Source: Rhodobacteraceae bacterium UBA6213 (lineage in GTDB: Bacteria; Pseudomonadota; Alphaproteobacteria; Rhodobacterales; Rhodobacteraceae). From it: a stretch of 64,000 bases of DNA. The stretch lies in the NCBI GenBank assembly GCA_002421605.1, contig DISJ01000020.1:62001-126000 (forward strand). Reading direction: 5' to 3'. Position numbers and translations under genes: made by a program. The notes beneath the pieces are model-generated. The model saw only the letters and a program-made list of their open reading frames with translations. It searched no databases and was not told the DNA's origin. Shown here in pieces: positions 53,001 to 59,802 of the stretch (positions are counted from its first letter, which is position 1; each line of letters begins with the position of its first letter).

Positions 53001-53189
53001 CCGTATCGCAAGGCGCTTGGCTTTCTGCTGGCACCGTTGGCTACCACCTTCTGGGATGGCGTTACCGGTAGCCTGCATGGCGCTGCCGATTTCCTGCGCC
53101 GCTTCTACACCGGTGACGGTCAGCATTATGCCTACCATGTGCTTGGCTTCGTGCTGGTGCTTATCCTGATCGTCGGAGGGGGCCTGTGA
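50067..53189 (+). CDS. Double-length MrpD-like ion-translocating subunit (two antiporter domains fused)
   Basis: 1,040 residues carrying two copies of the proton-conducting antiporter domain (PF00361) found in NuoL/M/N and MrpA/D. The first spans about residues 100-420 (FNLFVFFELAAIS, LETKPFPANGW, LLGYSSVAQTG, GLPPFPGFYAKWA). The second spans about 530-860 (FFAAWEVLTVGSYF, MTKTAAIGLHIWLPGAHAEA, LLAYSSIGQMGYAI, SGVPPLSGFGGRW). Lysines in the middle of helices (ETKPF and TKTA) are the likely ion-path residues. Normally these are two proteins. The ATG overlaps the mrpC stop. Confidence 0.9.
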   Translation: MVSAISIIAIGLGAAFLLGLMREGREALAHALTVLALGAMSAVAVGWLWLLGPGGAAVQEITTAGTMPPFAINLRVGLTEAVALVMITLAGLASALHMRAVLLRMGRRAMAVLLIAVMALAGIVMTRDLFNLFVFFELAAISTGGMVLLSDDEDALGAGFKYMIVAQIVSILLLIGIIFAYHATGSLNIDDMGGLAAMGGGAALAVFLVVAALVLETKPFPANGWALDIYQAAHPGFSAILSAGTGTAALIAVDKFAGAGGAALAPVLTGLGLLTFVAANLLGLAQTNDRRLLGYSSVAQTGLILAVIGQREALGESYLLIAGGLLVGHAIAKAGLFWLSGLVKGRDLTDWATLRRSPLLVFAMATFLAMLLGLPPFPGFYAKWALVHGLVASGGGALVALVLIGALIEAGYLLRWFGFTMKREASEAVASTPAELALVLAVALAGWGAGWIWGEVGPYENLLRAPALLLALAFLLLDWLPARVKNVAAIAALIGGFAASFASYDPLQMIFAAIIMPGGAVILLASFYEHGRRVGFYPSAMLMFAGMAMLIVAQSSFGFFAAWEVLTVGSYFLILRGKYSEPHALSYVLFSLGGAFAIMAGFALASGGMANFTMAALAQVPLTLAPWVFILLALGFMTKTAAIGLHIWLPGAHAEAETDVSPMVSGILLKAGLFGLMVLMLQMGSPSLYGVKLTYVLLWIGALTALIGNLIAAFQEDAKRLLAYSSIGQMGYAIFGIALMNHLGWLMALMFVINHYIYKSMLFLSVGGVAKRTGTRLMYKMGGLIALMPLSFIAVLIGIIAMSGVPPLSGFGGRWIFYNAIMESDARAPMIVIFLSGPIAFLYLFRLIHSIFLGQLKDENRRLREAPFWIVLPQMLYTAFLLVFAVVPGLALRRVDGYLSTIFPEHGLNWDGLTIRSDYGYWSPVSVMAVTVGIFASVLLLLVLLNHRAQKVKQFNIVYSAERPFRPETTHFAWNFFAPYRKALGFLLAPLATTFWDGVTGSLHGAADFLRRFYTGDGQHYAYHVLGFVLVLILIVGGGL

Positions 53190-54094
53190 TGGACTTTCAA
53201 TGGATCAAGGTCGCCTACGCGCTGCTGACACTGTTCATCGTGCTGAACTACGGGCTTCTCATGACCGCGGTGATTCAGAAGATGGGCGCGCGGGCGGGGC
53301 GGCGCTACGGCATCCGCGTGTATCAGAACTACATCGACCTTCTGAAGAACTACGTGCTGCGCTCAAAAATCACGCATGGCTACATGTACTACCTCGGCCC
53401 GGTGTTCCGGCTGACCGGCGGCATCGGCTTGCTGCTTTTTGTGCCCACCATCTACGGGTCTGAAATGTGGGCTAACTTCTCGTTTTCAGGCGATCTGATC
53501 TTGGCGCTCTACTTCGTGTTCTTCGGCACACTTGGCATGGCGCTCGGGGCGGGGGAAAGCGGGCATCCCTTGTCAGCGCTCGGCGTTTCGCGCGGCCTGA
53601 GCCAGGTGACATCGGCAGAACTGCCTTTTGCGATCGCGGTTTTTGCGGTGGCGTTGCAGTATCAAACGCTGTCGGTAACCGAGATCGTGGCGGCGCAGCA
53701 GGGCGGTGTGATGAGTTGGACGCTGTTCACCAACCCCTTTGCCGTCGCCGCTGCGATGCTGGGCTTTCTTGGTTCGATGATGCGCGCGCCCTTCGATGTG
53801 GTGCTGGCACCGCAAGAAATTCCGATCGGCCCGCCGACCGAGTTCCATTCCGCGTATCTGGCGCTGTTGCAGACCAACCGCAACATCTTTCCGGTCGCCA
53901 AGATCGTGATCTACATGAACCTTTTCTTTGGCGGCGCGGCAAGCTGGCCGGTCTTCGGAATCAAGGTGTTTCTGCTGTATCTGGTCTCGGCCTTTGTGGG
54001 CGTGGCCTTTCCGCGCTTCCGGGTTGAACAGTCTGTGCGGTTCTTCCTGATCTGGGGCGTGCCCCTGGCGATAGTCGGGCTTTATTGGGTGTAA
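53189..54094 (+). CDS. NuoH/MbhM-like membrane anchor subunit
   Basis: 301-residue polytopic protein related to complex I NuoH and hydrogenase subunits HycD/HyfC/MbhM. It anchors the hydrophilic arm to the ion-pumping arm. GARAGRRYGIRVYQNYIDLLK near residue 30 (in part RVYQNYIDLLKNY), SAELPFAI and MRAPFDVVLAPQEI with GPPTEF are the family's loop motifs. The ATG has GGAGGGGG ahead of it and overlaps the preceding stop by one base. Confidence 0.92.
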   Translation: MDFQWIKVAYALLTLFIVLNYGLLMTAVIQKMGARAGRRYGIRVYQNYIDLLKNYVLRSKITHGYMYYLGPVFRLTGGIGLLLFVPTIYGSEMWANFSFSGDLILALYFVFFGTLGMALGAGESGHPLSALGVSRGLSQVTSAELPFAIAVFAVALQYQTLSVTEIVAAQQGGVMSWTLFTNPFAVAAAMLGFLGSMMRAPFDVVLAPQEIPIGPPTEFHSAYLALLQTNRNIFPVAKIVIYMNLFFGGAASWPVFGIKVFLLYLVSAFVGVAFPRFRVEQSVRFFLIWGVPLAIVGLYWV

Positions 54095-54098
54095 TGCG

Positions 54099-54767
54099 AT
54101 GAAAGACGACAGCCGCAAGTTTCCTCTGCGCCCCGAACTGGAGCCGCGCGAGGTCAAGACCCCCGACGGGCAAACCATCACGGTTGACCCCCTGCGCGAT
54201 TACTTTTGCGAGGCGGCACCGCGTGTGCACGCGCCGGTCTATGTCAAGATCGTCGAGGATTTCTTCAACTGGGCGCGTTCTGAATCGCTCTGGATCCTCG
54301 GCTTTGGCACCGGGTGCGGTGCGATCGAGATGCGCCCGCTGATGACGCCGCGCTTTGATGCCTATCGCTTTGGCATCCAGTGGCGCCCAACGCCGCGGCA
54401 GGCGAACCTGTTGATGATTTCCGGCTATCTGAGCGTGAAAACGCTGAAGCGCGCGATCCGATCGTACGAGCAGATGCAAAGCCCAAAATACGTCGTGGGC
54501 CTTGGGTCGTGCACGATCAATGGTGGGATGTATTTCGATAGCTACAATACGATCAAGCGGCTGGATGACTACCTGCCGGTTGACCTTTACATCGCAGGCT
54601 GCATGCCGCGCCCCGAGGCATTGCTGAAGGGCTTTGAGGATCTGAAAAAGATCATTCGCGCCGGCAAAGCCGAAGGTGCGAACGCCTATGCCGAAAACTT
54701 CGCCCAGTACAAGGAGCGCCAGAAAGCGGTGATCCATGACTGGGACATGCCCGATTACAATTGGTGA
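54099..54767 (+). CDS. NuoB/MbhJ-like iron-sulfur subunit with one cluster cysteine missing
   Basis: 222-residue relative of complex I NuoB and the small subunit of group 4 hydrogenases, which hold the proximal [4Fe-4S] cluster. Cluster cysteines are Cys73 (GTGCGAIEM), Cys138 (GSCTINGG) and Cys168 (GCMPRPEA). Complex I has a Cys-Cys pair and hydrogenases a CxxC at the first position; here only one cysteine is present, with Cys37 far upstream as the only other. The cluster may have a non-cysteine ligand or an open iron. An N-terminal extension of about 40 residues is unusual. Confidence 0.9.
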   Translation: MKDDSRKFPLRPELEPREVKTPDGQTITVDPLRDYFCEAAPRVHAPVYVKIVEDFFNWARSESLWILGFGTGCGAIEMRPLMTPRFDAYRFGIQWRPTPRQANLLMISGYLSVKTLKRAIRSYEQMQSPKYVVGLGSCTINGGMYFDSYNTIKRLDDYLPVDLYIAGCMPRPEALLKGFEDLKKIIRAGKAEGANAYAENFAQYKERQKAVIHDWDMPDYNW

Positions 54768-54772
54768 GTGTG

Positions 54773-55303
54773 ATGGACAAAATTCTTGCACGGCTAGAGG
54801 AGCGGTTTCCGGGGCGCGCAACCACGCGTCAGAGGCCCGATCTGGCCTTTGTCACCATCGAGGCCGCGTGGCTGCGCGAGGCGGCCCTGCATCTGCGCGA
54901 CCGCGAGGGGTTCACGCATCTGGTGCTGCTGACCGCGGTTGATTGGCTGGAGGCGGGGCAGTTTCAACTGACCTACCTGCTCCACAATCGCGCGCGGGCT
55001 TGCGATATCGGGCTACGCGTCATGCTGGCGCGCGACGCCGCCACGATGGAAAGCATCCACGACCTCTGGCCCACCGGCGCAACCTATCAGCGCGAACTGC
55101 GCGAGATGTTCGGGATCGATTTTCCCGGCAGCCCGCGCGTCGATGCCGAGTTCATTCTCGAAGGCTGGATCGGCCCGCCGCCCTACCGGCGCGATTTTGA
55201 TACCCTGGCCTTTGCTGAAAGCAACTTCCGACACCGCGAGGGGCGCGAAACGCGCGACCCGGCGGCGCATATGAAACACAAGCTCTACCCGGAAAAGGGC
55301 TAG
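54773..55303 (+). CDS. NuoC/MbhK-like subunit
   Basis: 176-residue relative of the 30-kDa complex I subunit NuoC. FTHLVLLTAVDWLEAGQFQLTYLL and SIHDLWPTGATYQRELREMFGI are recognisable NuoC segments (the latter in part: YQRELREMFGIDFPG). It is a structural subunit that packs against the NuoD- and NuoB-like subunits. I chose the ATG after the weak GGTGAG site; earlier TTG/GTG codons are possible. Confidence 0.9.
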   Translation: MDKILARLEERFPGRATTRQRPDLAFVTIEAAWLREAALHLRDREGFTHLVLLTAVDWLEAGQFQLTYLLHNRARACDIGLRVMLARDAATMESIHDLWPTGATYQRELREMFGIDFPGSPRVDAEFILEGWIGPPPYRRDFDTLAFAESNFRHREGRETRDPAAHMKHKLYPEKG

Positions 55304-55306
55304 GCC

Positions 55307-56479
55307 ATGTTTGAACCAGACCGCAGCCAATACCCCGTTCGTCGCGCCGATGGCAGCTGCGAAATCGACCTTGCCTCGGGCAAATATCTGAAGCTCTGGC
55401 AGGGACCGAACCACCCGGGCATCACCGGCAACATGTCGGTAGAACTGACCGTCTGCGGCGATGAGGTGGTCGAGGGCATTACCCACGTGGGCTACTTGCA
55501 CCGCGGCTTTGAAAAGCTGATGGAGCGGCGCACCTTCATTCAGTGTTTTCCCATCGTTTGTCGCATCTGTGTGCCCGAACCCGATTTCAACGAATACCTT
55601 TATGCCGCCGCCGTAGAAGAATTGGCGGGTATCAAGGCGCCAGAGGCCGCGCGCTGGATTCGCACGCTGATCCTCGAGATGGGGCGGCTGAACAGCTACA
55701 TGATGTATCTGGGCGGGCAGGCAGGCGCACTTGGCCTTGGCGTGATCGGGCAGTGGACCACCTATGCGCGCGATCTGATGCTGGATCGGTTCGAAGAACT
55801 GACCGGCGCGCGTATCTATCACATGTTCATCCTGCCCGGCGGCGTGCGCGATGGGCTGCCAGAGGGCTTCAAGGCGCGGCTTGAAGGCACGCTTTGCGAG
55901 GTTGAGCGGGTGCTCAAGGACGTGCAAGAGGTGATGTTCCAGAACGCGGTGTTCAAGAAGCGCACCGTGGGTGTGGGCGTTATCGACCCCGCGCTGTTCG
56001 AACCCTACGGCGTAACCGGCCCCAACGCCCGTGCAGGCGGCGTGGCCAAGGATGTGCGCAAGGATCAGCCCTATCTTGTTTACCCAGAACTTGATTTCGA
56101 GGTTCCCACCGCAACTGCCTCTGACATGTTCGCCCGCGCCGATGTGCGTCGCCGCGATGTGCACCTGTCGGTCGATCTGATCCGTCAGATCGTCGCAAAG
56201 ATGCCCGATGGCGGGCCCTACATGGCGCGCTTGCCCAATGTGCTGCACTGGAAGATCCCACGCGGCGAAACCTATCTGCGCGGCGAATGTTCGCGCGGTG
56301 AATATGGCTATTACCTTGTCACCGACGGCTCGGGCTATCCGCGCCGCGTAAACGTGCGAGGGCCTTCCTACACCCATGCGATGGCGCTGCTAGAGCGGCT
56401 GATCGTGGGCGTCAATATATCGGATGTGGCGGCGCTGATGGTGTCGCTGCATACCTATCCGCCGGAAATCGAGAGGTAG
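55307..56479 (+). CDS. NuoD/MbhL-like catalytic-type subunit without a full [NiFe] site
   Basis: 390-residue relative of complex I NuoD and the large subunit of group 4 [NiFe] hydrogenases. GPNHPGITGNMSVEL (His36) and HVGYLHRGFEKLMERR are family motifs. A CRIC sequence (Cys85, Cys88) lies where hydrogenases have RxCGIC and complex I has RLDY. The C-terminus reads SLHTYPPEIER, with no DPCxxC, so a [NiFe] centre cannot be complete. The second His of the complex I quinone-site loop is also changed. This pattern fits energy-converting-hydrogenase-related (Ehr) complexes. The true electron acceptor is unknown. Confidence 0.9.
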   Translation: MFEPDRSQYPVRRADGSCEIDLASGKYLKLWQGPNHPGITGNMSVELTVCGDEVVEGITHVGYLHRGFEKLMERRTFIQCFPIVCRICVPEPDFNEYLYAAAVEELAGIKAPEAARWIRTLILEMGRLNSYMMYLGGQAGALGLGVIGQWTTYARDLMLDRFEELTGARIYHMFILPGGVRDGLPEGFKARLEGTLCEVERVLKDVQEVMFQNAVFKKRTVGVGVIDPALFEPYGVTGPNARAGGVAKDVRKDQPYLVYPELDFEVPTATASDMFARADVRRRDVHLSVDLIRQIVAKMPDGGPYMARLPNVLHWKIPRGETYLRGECSRGEYGYYLVTDGSGYPRRVNVRGPSYTHAMALLERLIVGVNISDVAALMVSLHTYPPEIER

Positions 56480-56483
56480 CACC

Positions 56484-58286
56484 ATGGCCGCCAAAGACAT
56501 TCTCTCACCGTTCCGGGCATGGAAATATCTGTTCGAGGAACCGGTGACGATCAAAGACCCAATCGCGCGGCAAGCTGCCGAGCGCTACCGCGGGTTTCAC
56601 CAGAACGATATGGCCGCCTGCATTGGCTGCGGCACCTGCGAGGCGATCTGCCAGAACGGCGCAATCGACATGCTGCCCATCGAAGGCATCGAAACGCGCC
56701 CCGGCGACAGCGGGCTGCGCCCGCGCATCGACTATGGGCGCTGCTGCTGGTGCGCGCTTTGCGTCGATGTGTGCATGACCGGCTCGCTGAACATGTCGAA
56801 CTTCTACCAATGGGCCGATCCTGACCCGGATGCGTTCCGCTTTTTCCCCGGCGCCGAAGGTCGTGACTGGGACGAAACCCCCGAAGGCTACAAGCGCCCC
56901 TCGGACTACGCCATCACGCCGCGCGAGCGGATCGAGATGCGCGAGGCAGAACCCGAAGATCGGATCGGCAACTTTGATGAAATCGTTGCGGGTTATTCGA
57001 TCGCCGAGGCGCTGCTGGAGGCGGATCGCTGCGTTGCCTGCGGGCTCTGCGTCGCCACATGCCCCACGCATATGTCCATACCCGATTACATCGCCACAAT
57101 CCGCGAAGGGGATTACGAAAAGGGCCTGTCGATCCTTTACGAAACCAACCCCTTCTCTATCAGTTGCGGGCGGGTCTGCACGCATAAATGCGAAGATGTC
57201 TGTTCCACCGCTCACGAGGGCGACCCCATCGCCATCCGCTGGCTGAAACGCCACATCACCGATCAAGTGCCGCGCGAACGCTACGCCGATATCATCGGCC
57301 GCCCTGCCGCCCCCACCGGGCACAAGGTGGCGATCGTTGGCGCGGGCCCTGCGGGGCTGACCGCCGCCTTCGACCTTGCACGCGCAGGTCACGCGGTCAC
57401 CGTGTTTGAATCGCGCGCCGCCGCGGGCGGGATGCTGCGCTACGGCATCCCCGAATACCGGTTGCCCTACGATGTGCTCGACCACGAAATCGGAGTCATC
57501 ACCGGGCTTGGTGTGGATCTACGGCTCAATACTCGCATCGGCACCGATGTGACGCTAGAGGCGCTGCACGCGGACTTTGACGCGGTGTTGCTGACAATCG
57601 GACTGCACATGGGCCGCTCGACCCGCGTTCCAGGCTCAGAGGGGCAGGGTGTGACCAAGGCGGTGGACCTGCTGCGCCAGATCACAGATGGCGAGGCCAT
57701 CGAGGTGCCGCGCACGGCGGTGGTAATTGGTGGCGGCAACGTGGCGATGGACATTGCCCGTTCGCTCGCACGCCTTCAAAAGCAGAAATACGGCAAGGTC
57801 GGCATGACCGTAACGGCACTGGAAGACCTAGCGCATTTTCTCGCCGACCCAGAAGAGGTGAAAGAGGCGCGCGAGGAAGGCATCGACATCATCGACGCAC
57901 GCGGCCCGCAAGAGGTGACGCGCGATGCCAAGGGCAAGGTCACTGGCCTGCGCACCTGGGCTGTCACGAGCATCTTTGACGCGCAGGGCCGCTTTGCCCC
58001 AGCCTATGACGAAGACGATGAGCGTCGCCATATGGGCGAGATGGTGATCGAAGCAATCGGACAGATGGCTGACATCAGCCTGCTCGGCCCGGCGCTGACC
58101 GAGGCGCTTGAATGGAACCGGGGCCGGATCGCGGTGGATGCCGACGGGCGCACCAGCCTTGACTGGCTCTGGTCGGGGGGGGACTGTGTTCGTGGCCCCG
58201 ACGTGGTGCATGCGGTGGCCGACGGGCACCACATGGCACAAAGCATCGAAGCGGCATTCGCCGCAAAGGAGGTACGTAATGGTTGA
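56484..58286 (+). CDS. Ferredoxin (NuoI-like) fused to GltD-like NAD(P)H flavoprotein
   Basis: 600-residue fusion. Residues 40-105 hold two [4Fe-4S] motifs, CIGCGTCEAIC (Cys46-56) and C-x2-C-x2-C-x3-C at Cys87-97, like the NuoI/MbhN subunit. From about residue 175 a GltD/NfnB-type module follows: another cysteine set CVACGLCVATCP, then CGRVCTHKCEDVC, an FAD motif VAIVGAGPAGLTAAF near 288 and an NAD(P)H motif AVVIGGGNVAMD near 415. It should take electrons from NAD(P)H (or return them) and pass them to the NuoB-like subunit. Normally the two halves are separate proteins. Confidence 0.92.
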   Translation: MAAKDILSPFRAWKYLFEEPVTIKDPIARQAAERYRGFHQNDMAACIGCGTCEAICQNGAIDMLPIEGIETRPGDSGLRPRIDYGRCCWCALCVDVCMTGSLNMSNFYQWADPDPDAFRFFPGAEGRDWDETPEGYKRPSDYAITPRERIEMREAEPEDRIGNFDEIVAGYSIAEALLEADRCVACGLCVATCPTHMSIPDYIATIREGDYEKGLSILYETNPFSISCGRVCTHKCEDVCSTAHEGDPIAIRWLKRHITDQVPRERYADIIGRPAAPTGHKVAIVGAGPAGLTAAFDLARAGHAVTVFESRAAAGGMLRYGIPEYRLPYDVLDHEIGVITGLGVDLRLNTRIGTDVTLEALHADFDAVLLTIGLHMGRSTRVPGSEGQGVTKAVDLLRQITDGEAIEVPRTAVVIGGGNVAMDIARSLARLQKQKYGKVGMTVTALEDLAHFLADPEEVKEAREEGIDIIDARGPQEVTRDAKGKVTGLRTWAVTSIFDAQGRFAPAYDEDDERRHMGEMVIEAIGQMADISLLGPALTEALEWNRGRIAVDADGRTSLDWLWSGGDCVRGPDVVHAVADGHHMAQSIEAAFAAKEVRNG

Positions 58287-58776
58287 AGGACATGGCTACG
58301 CCAAGCTCAAGCCGCTGACGACGATCCGCGAGGTGCTTGAAACCGCGACCGCGTTCGAAGAGACTGCGCGCGATTTCTATACAGCGCTGGTGCCCAAGGT
58401 TTCCAAGAACCTGCGCTATCTGGTCGAAGAACTCGCCGCCGAAGAACAGGGTCACGTGGACCTTTTTTCCGGCTGGGCAGAGCGCGCCGATCTGGCCGAC
58501 ATTCTGGACGCCCGCATCAAGCGGCCAGCCAGTGACCGGCGCTTTTCAGACTGTGTGCAGGTGCCCGATCTGGGCGACGCGCCTGATGATCAAACAGTGC
58601 TGCAATACGCACTGACCCGCGAAGCGGCCGCGATGGATCAATATACCGCGCTGGCCGAGGAAACACCGCCCGGCGTGCTGAAGGATCTGTTCGTAGCGCT
58701 GGCGCTTGAAGAGACTGAGCACAAGAACGAGCTTGAGGCGCTTTACTACAAGGTGGTGCACTCGGGCGGGGTTTGA
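58279..58776 (+). CDS. Ferritin-like (rubrerythrin-type) diiron protein
   Basis: 165-residue four-helix protein. FEETARDFY (Glu27/28), EEQGHVDLF (Glu56, His59), REAAAMDQY and LEETEHKNEL give the two E and two ExxH ligand sets of a diiron ferritin-like fold. There is no rubredoxin domain. A peroxide- or oxygen-protection role for the iron-sulfur complex is plausible but unproven. It overlaps the preceding gene by eight bases and is the last gene of the operon. Confidence 0.85.
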   Translation: MVEGHGYAKLKPLTTIREVLETATAFEETARDFYTALVPKVSKNLRYLVEELAAEEQGHVDLFSGWAERADLADILDARIKRPASDRRFSDCVQVPDLGDAPDDQTVLQYALTREAAAMDQYTALAEETPPGVLKDLFVALALEETEHKNELEALYYKVVHSGGV

Positions 58777-58788
58777 CCGCCGCCCGAG
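58761..58788. terminator. Hairpin terminator overlapping the ferritin-like stop codon
   Basis: CTCGGGCGG and CCGCCCGAG form a perfect 9-bp stem. The 10-base loop contains the TGA stop of the ferritin-like gene. TTTT follows two bases later, so it fits a rho-independent terminator for the Mrp/Ehr operon. The convergent gene ends only ten bases further. Confidence 0.65.
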
Positions 58789-58797
58789 CCTTTTCGC

Positions 58798-59802
58798 TTA
58801 GCCAAACAGGATCAGCTGCGATTGCCAGATGGTCCAGAGCACCACCAACCCAAAGACCACAAAGGAGGCGAGCGACAGCGCCACCTGCTTGCGAATGCGC
58901 GCAGGCAGGGTAGCGGCCAGGCTTTCAACCTTGCGGAAGGGCTGCAGCAGGCCCGCACCCAGTGCGAACGCCGTGCCCAAAAACAGCGGCACGTATAGTA
59001 CATAGCCAAAGTAGTTGTATTCTGGCTTGAGAATGCAGAACGGGCAGTGGTGCGTCGGGTGCTCGTAAACGTAGGGCGAGATCACCGAAATGATCGCGGT
59101 CAGTGCCACCACAAAGAACACAGCTCCTGCGGCCGCAAACAGCATCGTGCCACGCTTCCAGATCAGGCTGACAGCCCCGATCAATGCCACTGCGGCACCG
59201 CTTGCCGCCAGCAGCCACAAAGCGGTGGCAGGGGCGAGGCTCGACATGTCTGAACCTAGCCCCGCGTCCTCTGTGTCGGCTGTGAACTCGGTCGAGCAGC
59301 ACGAGGTGATGACATCGGCCTGAAGGTTGAGGAAATAGGTCAGCTCGGATGCACCCGCCGCCAGCACCAGCGGCACGATCAGCAACACCAGCGCAAATTT
59401 CACCCGCGTCAGCGGATAGTCATGCCCGGTACGATCTGCACGATCGAGTATCAGCCACATGGTGGCCACAAAGAAAATCGCAAGCTTGGCGTAAAGTGTG
59501 GGAAAGCCCCAGTCGTTGTTATTCAGCGTGCCCACCGCGCACATCGCGCCCACAAACAGCGTGGCCATCCGGTCGGCGTTGAAAACATAGAGCAACAGCG
59601 ACAAAAGCTGCGCCAGCATCACAAAACCAAAAAGCGTTGAAACCAGATCGGTTGCACGCTCCATTTCCAGTTGCGCGCGGCTGCCGCTGGCCAGATCCCA
59701 CCGCAGCAGCAACCGCAGTGCAAACCACCCCGCCCACAGCATCACAACGGATGAAAGCGCTGAAATCAGCAGCAACGCCAGGATGGGGGTCTGGAAAATC
59801 AT
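58798..59802 (-). CDS. Polytopic membrane protein with CC and HHCPFC motifs (unknown function)
   Basis: 334 residues with about eight to nine hydrophobic helices. An extracytoplasmic-looking loop carries SCCSTEF near residue 165. A later loop has HPTHHCPFCILKPEYNYFGY near residue 250 (His-His-Cys-x-x-Cys). Such Cys/His sets could bind copper or a thiol-exchange partner. I do not recognise the family. It is the last gene of the NosL/ABC operon and overlaps the ATPase gene by four bases (ATGA). I chose the ATG at that overlap over a start 22 codons upstream. Confidence 0.8.
   Translation of the reverse strand: MIFQTPILALLLISALSSVVMLWAGWFALRLLLRWDLASGSRAQLEMERATDLVSTLFGFVMLAQLLSLLLYVFNADRMATLFVGAMCAVGTLNNNDWGFPTLYAKLAIFFVATMWLILDRADRTGHDYPLTRVKFALVLLIVPLVLAAGASELTYFLNLQADVITSCCSTEFTADTEDAGLGSDMSSLAPATALWLLAASGAAVALIGAVSLIWKRGTMLFAAAGAVFFVVALTAIISVISPYVYEHPTHHCPFCILKPEYNYFGYVLYVPLFLGTAFALGAGLLQPFRKVESLAATLPARIRKQVALSLASFVVFGLVVLWTIWQSQLILFG

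Noticed and set aside
55013..56377. 454-codon frame antisense to the NuoC- and NuoD-like genes
   Set aside because: It lies across two clear genes of a compact operon, and its His- and Ala-rich product shows no recognisable domain.
53189..56479. True [NiFe] hydrogenase or second complete complex I
   Set aside because: The large subunit lacks the C-terminal DPCxxC ligand pair, no hydrogenase maturation genes are present, and NuoEFG and the other complex I genes are absent.
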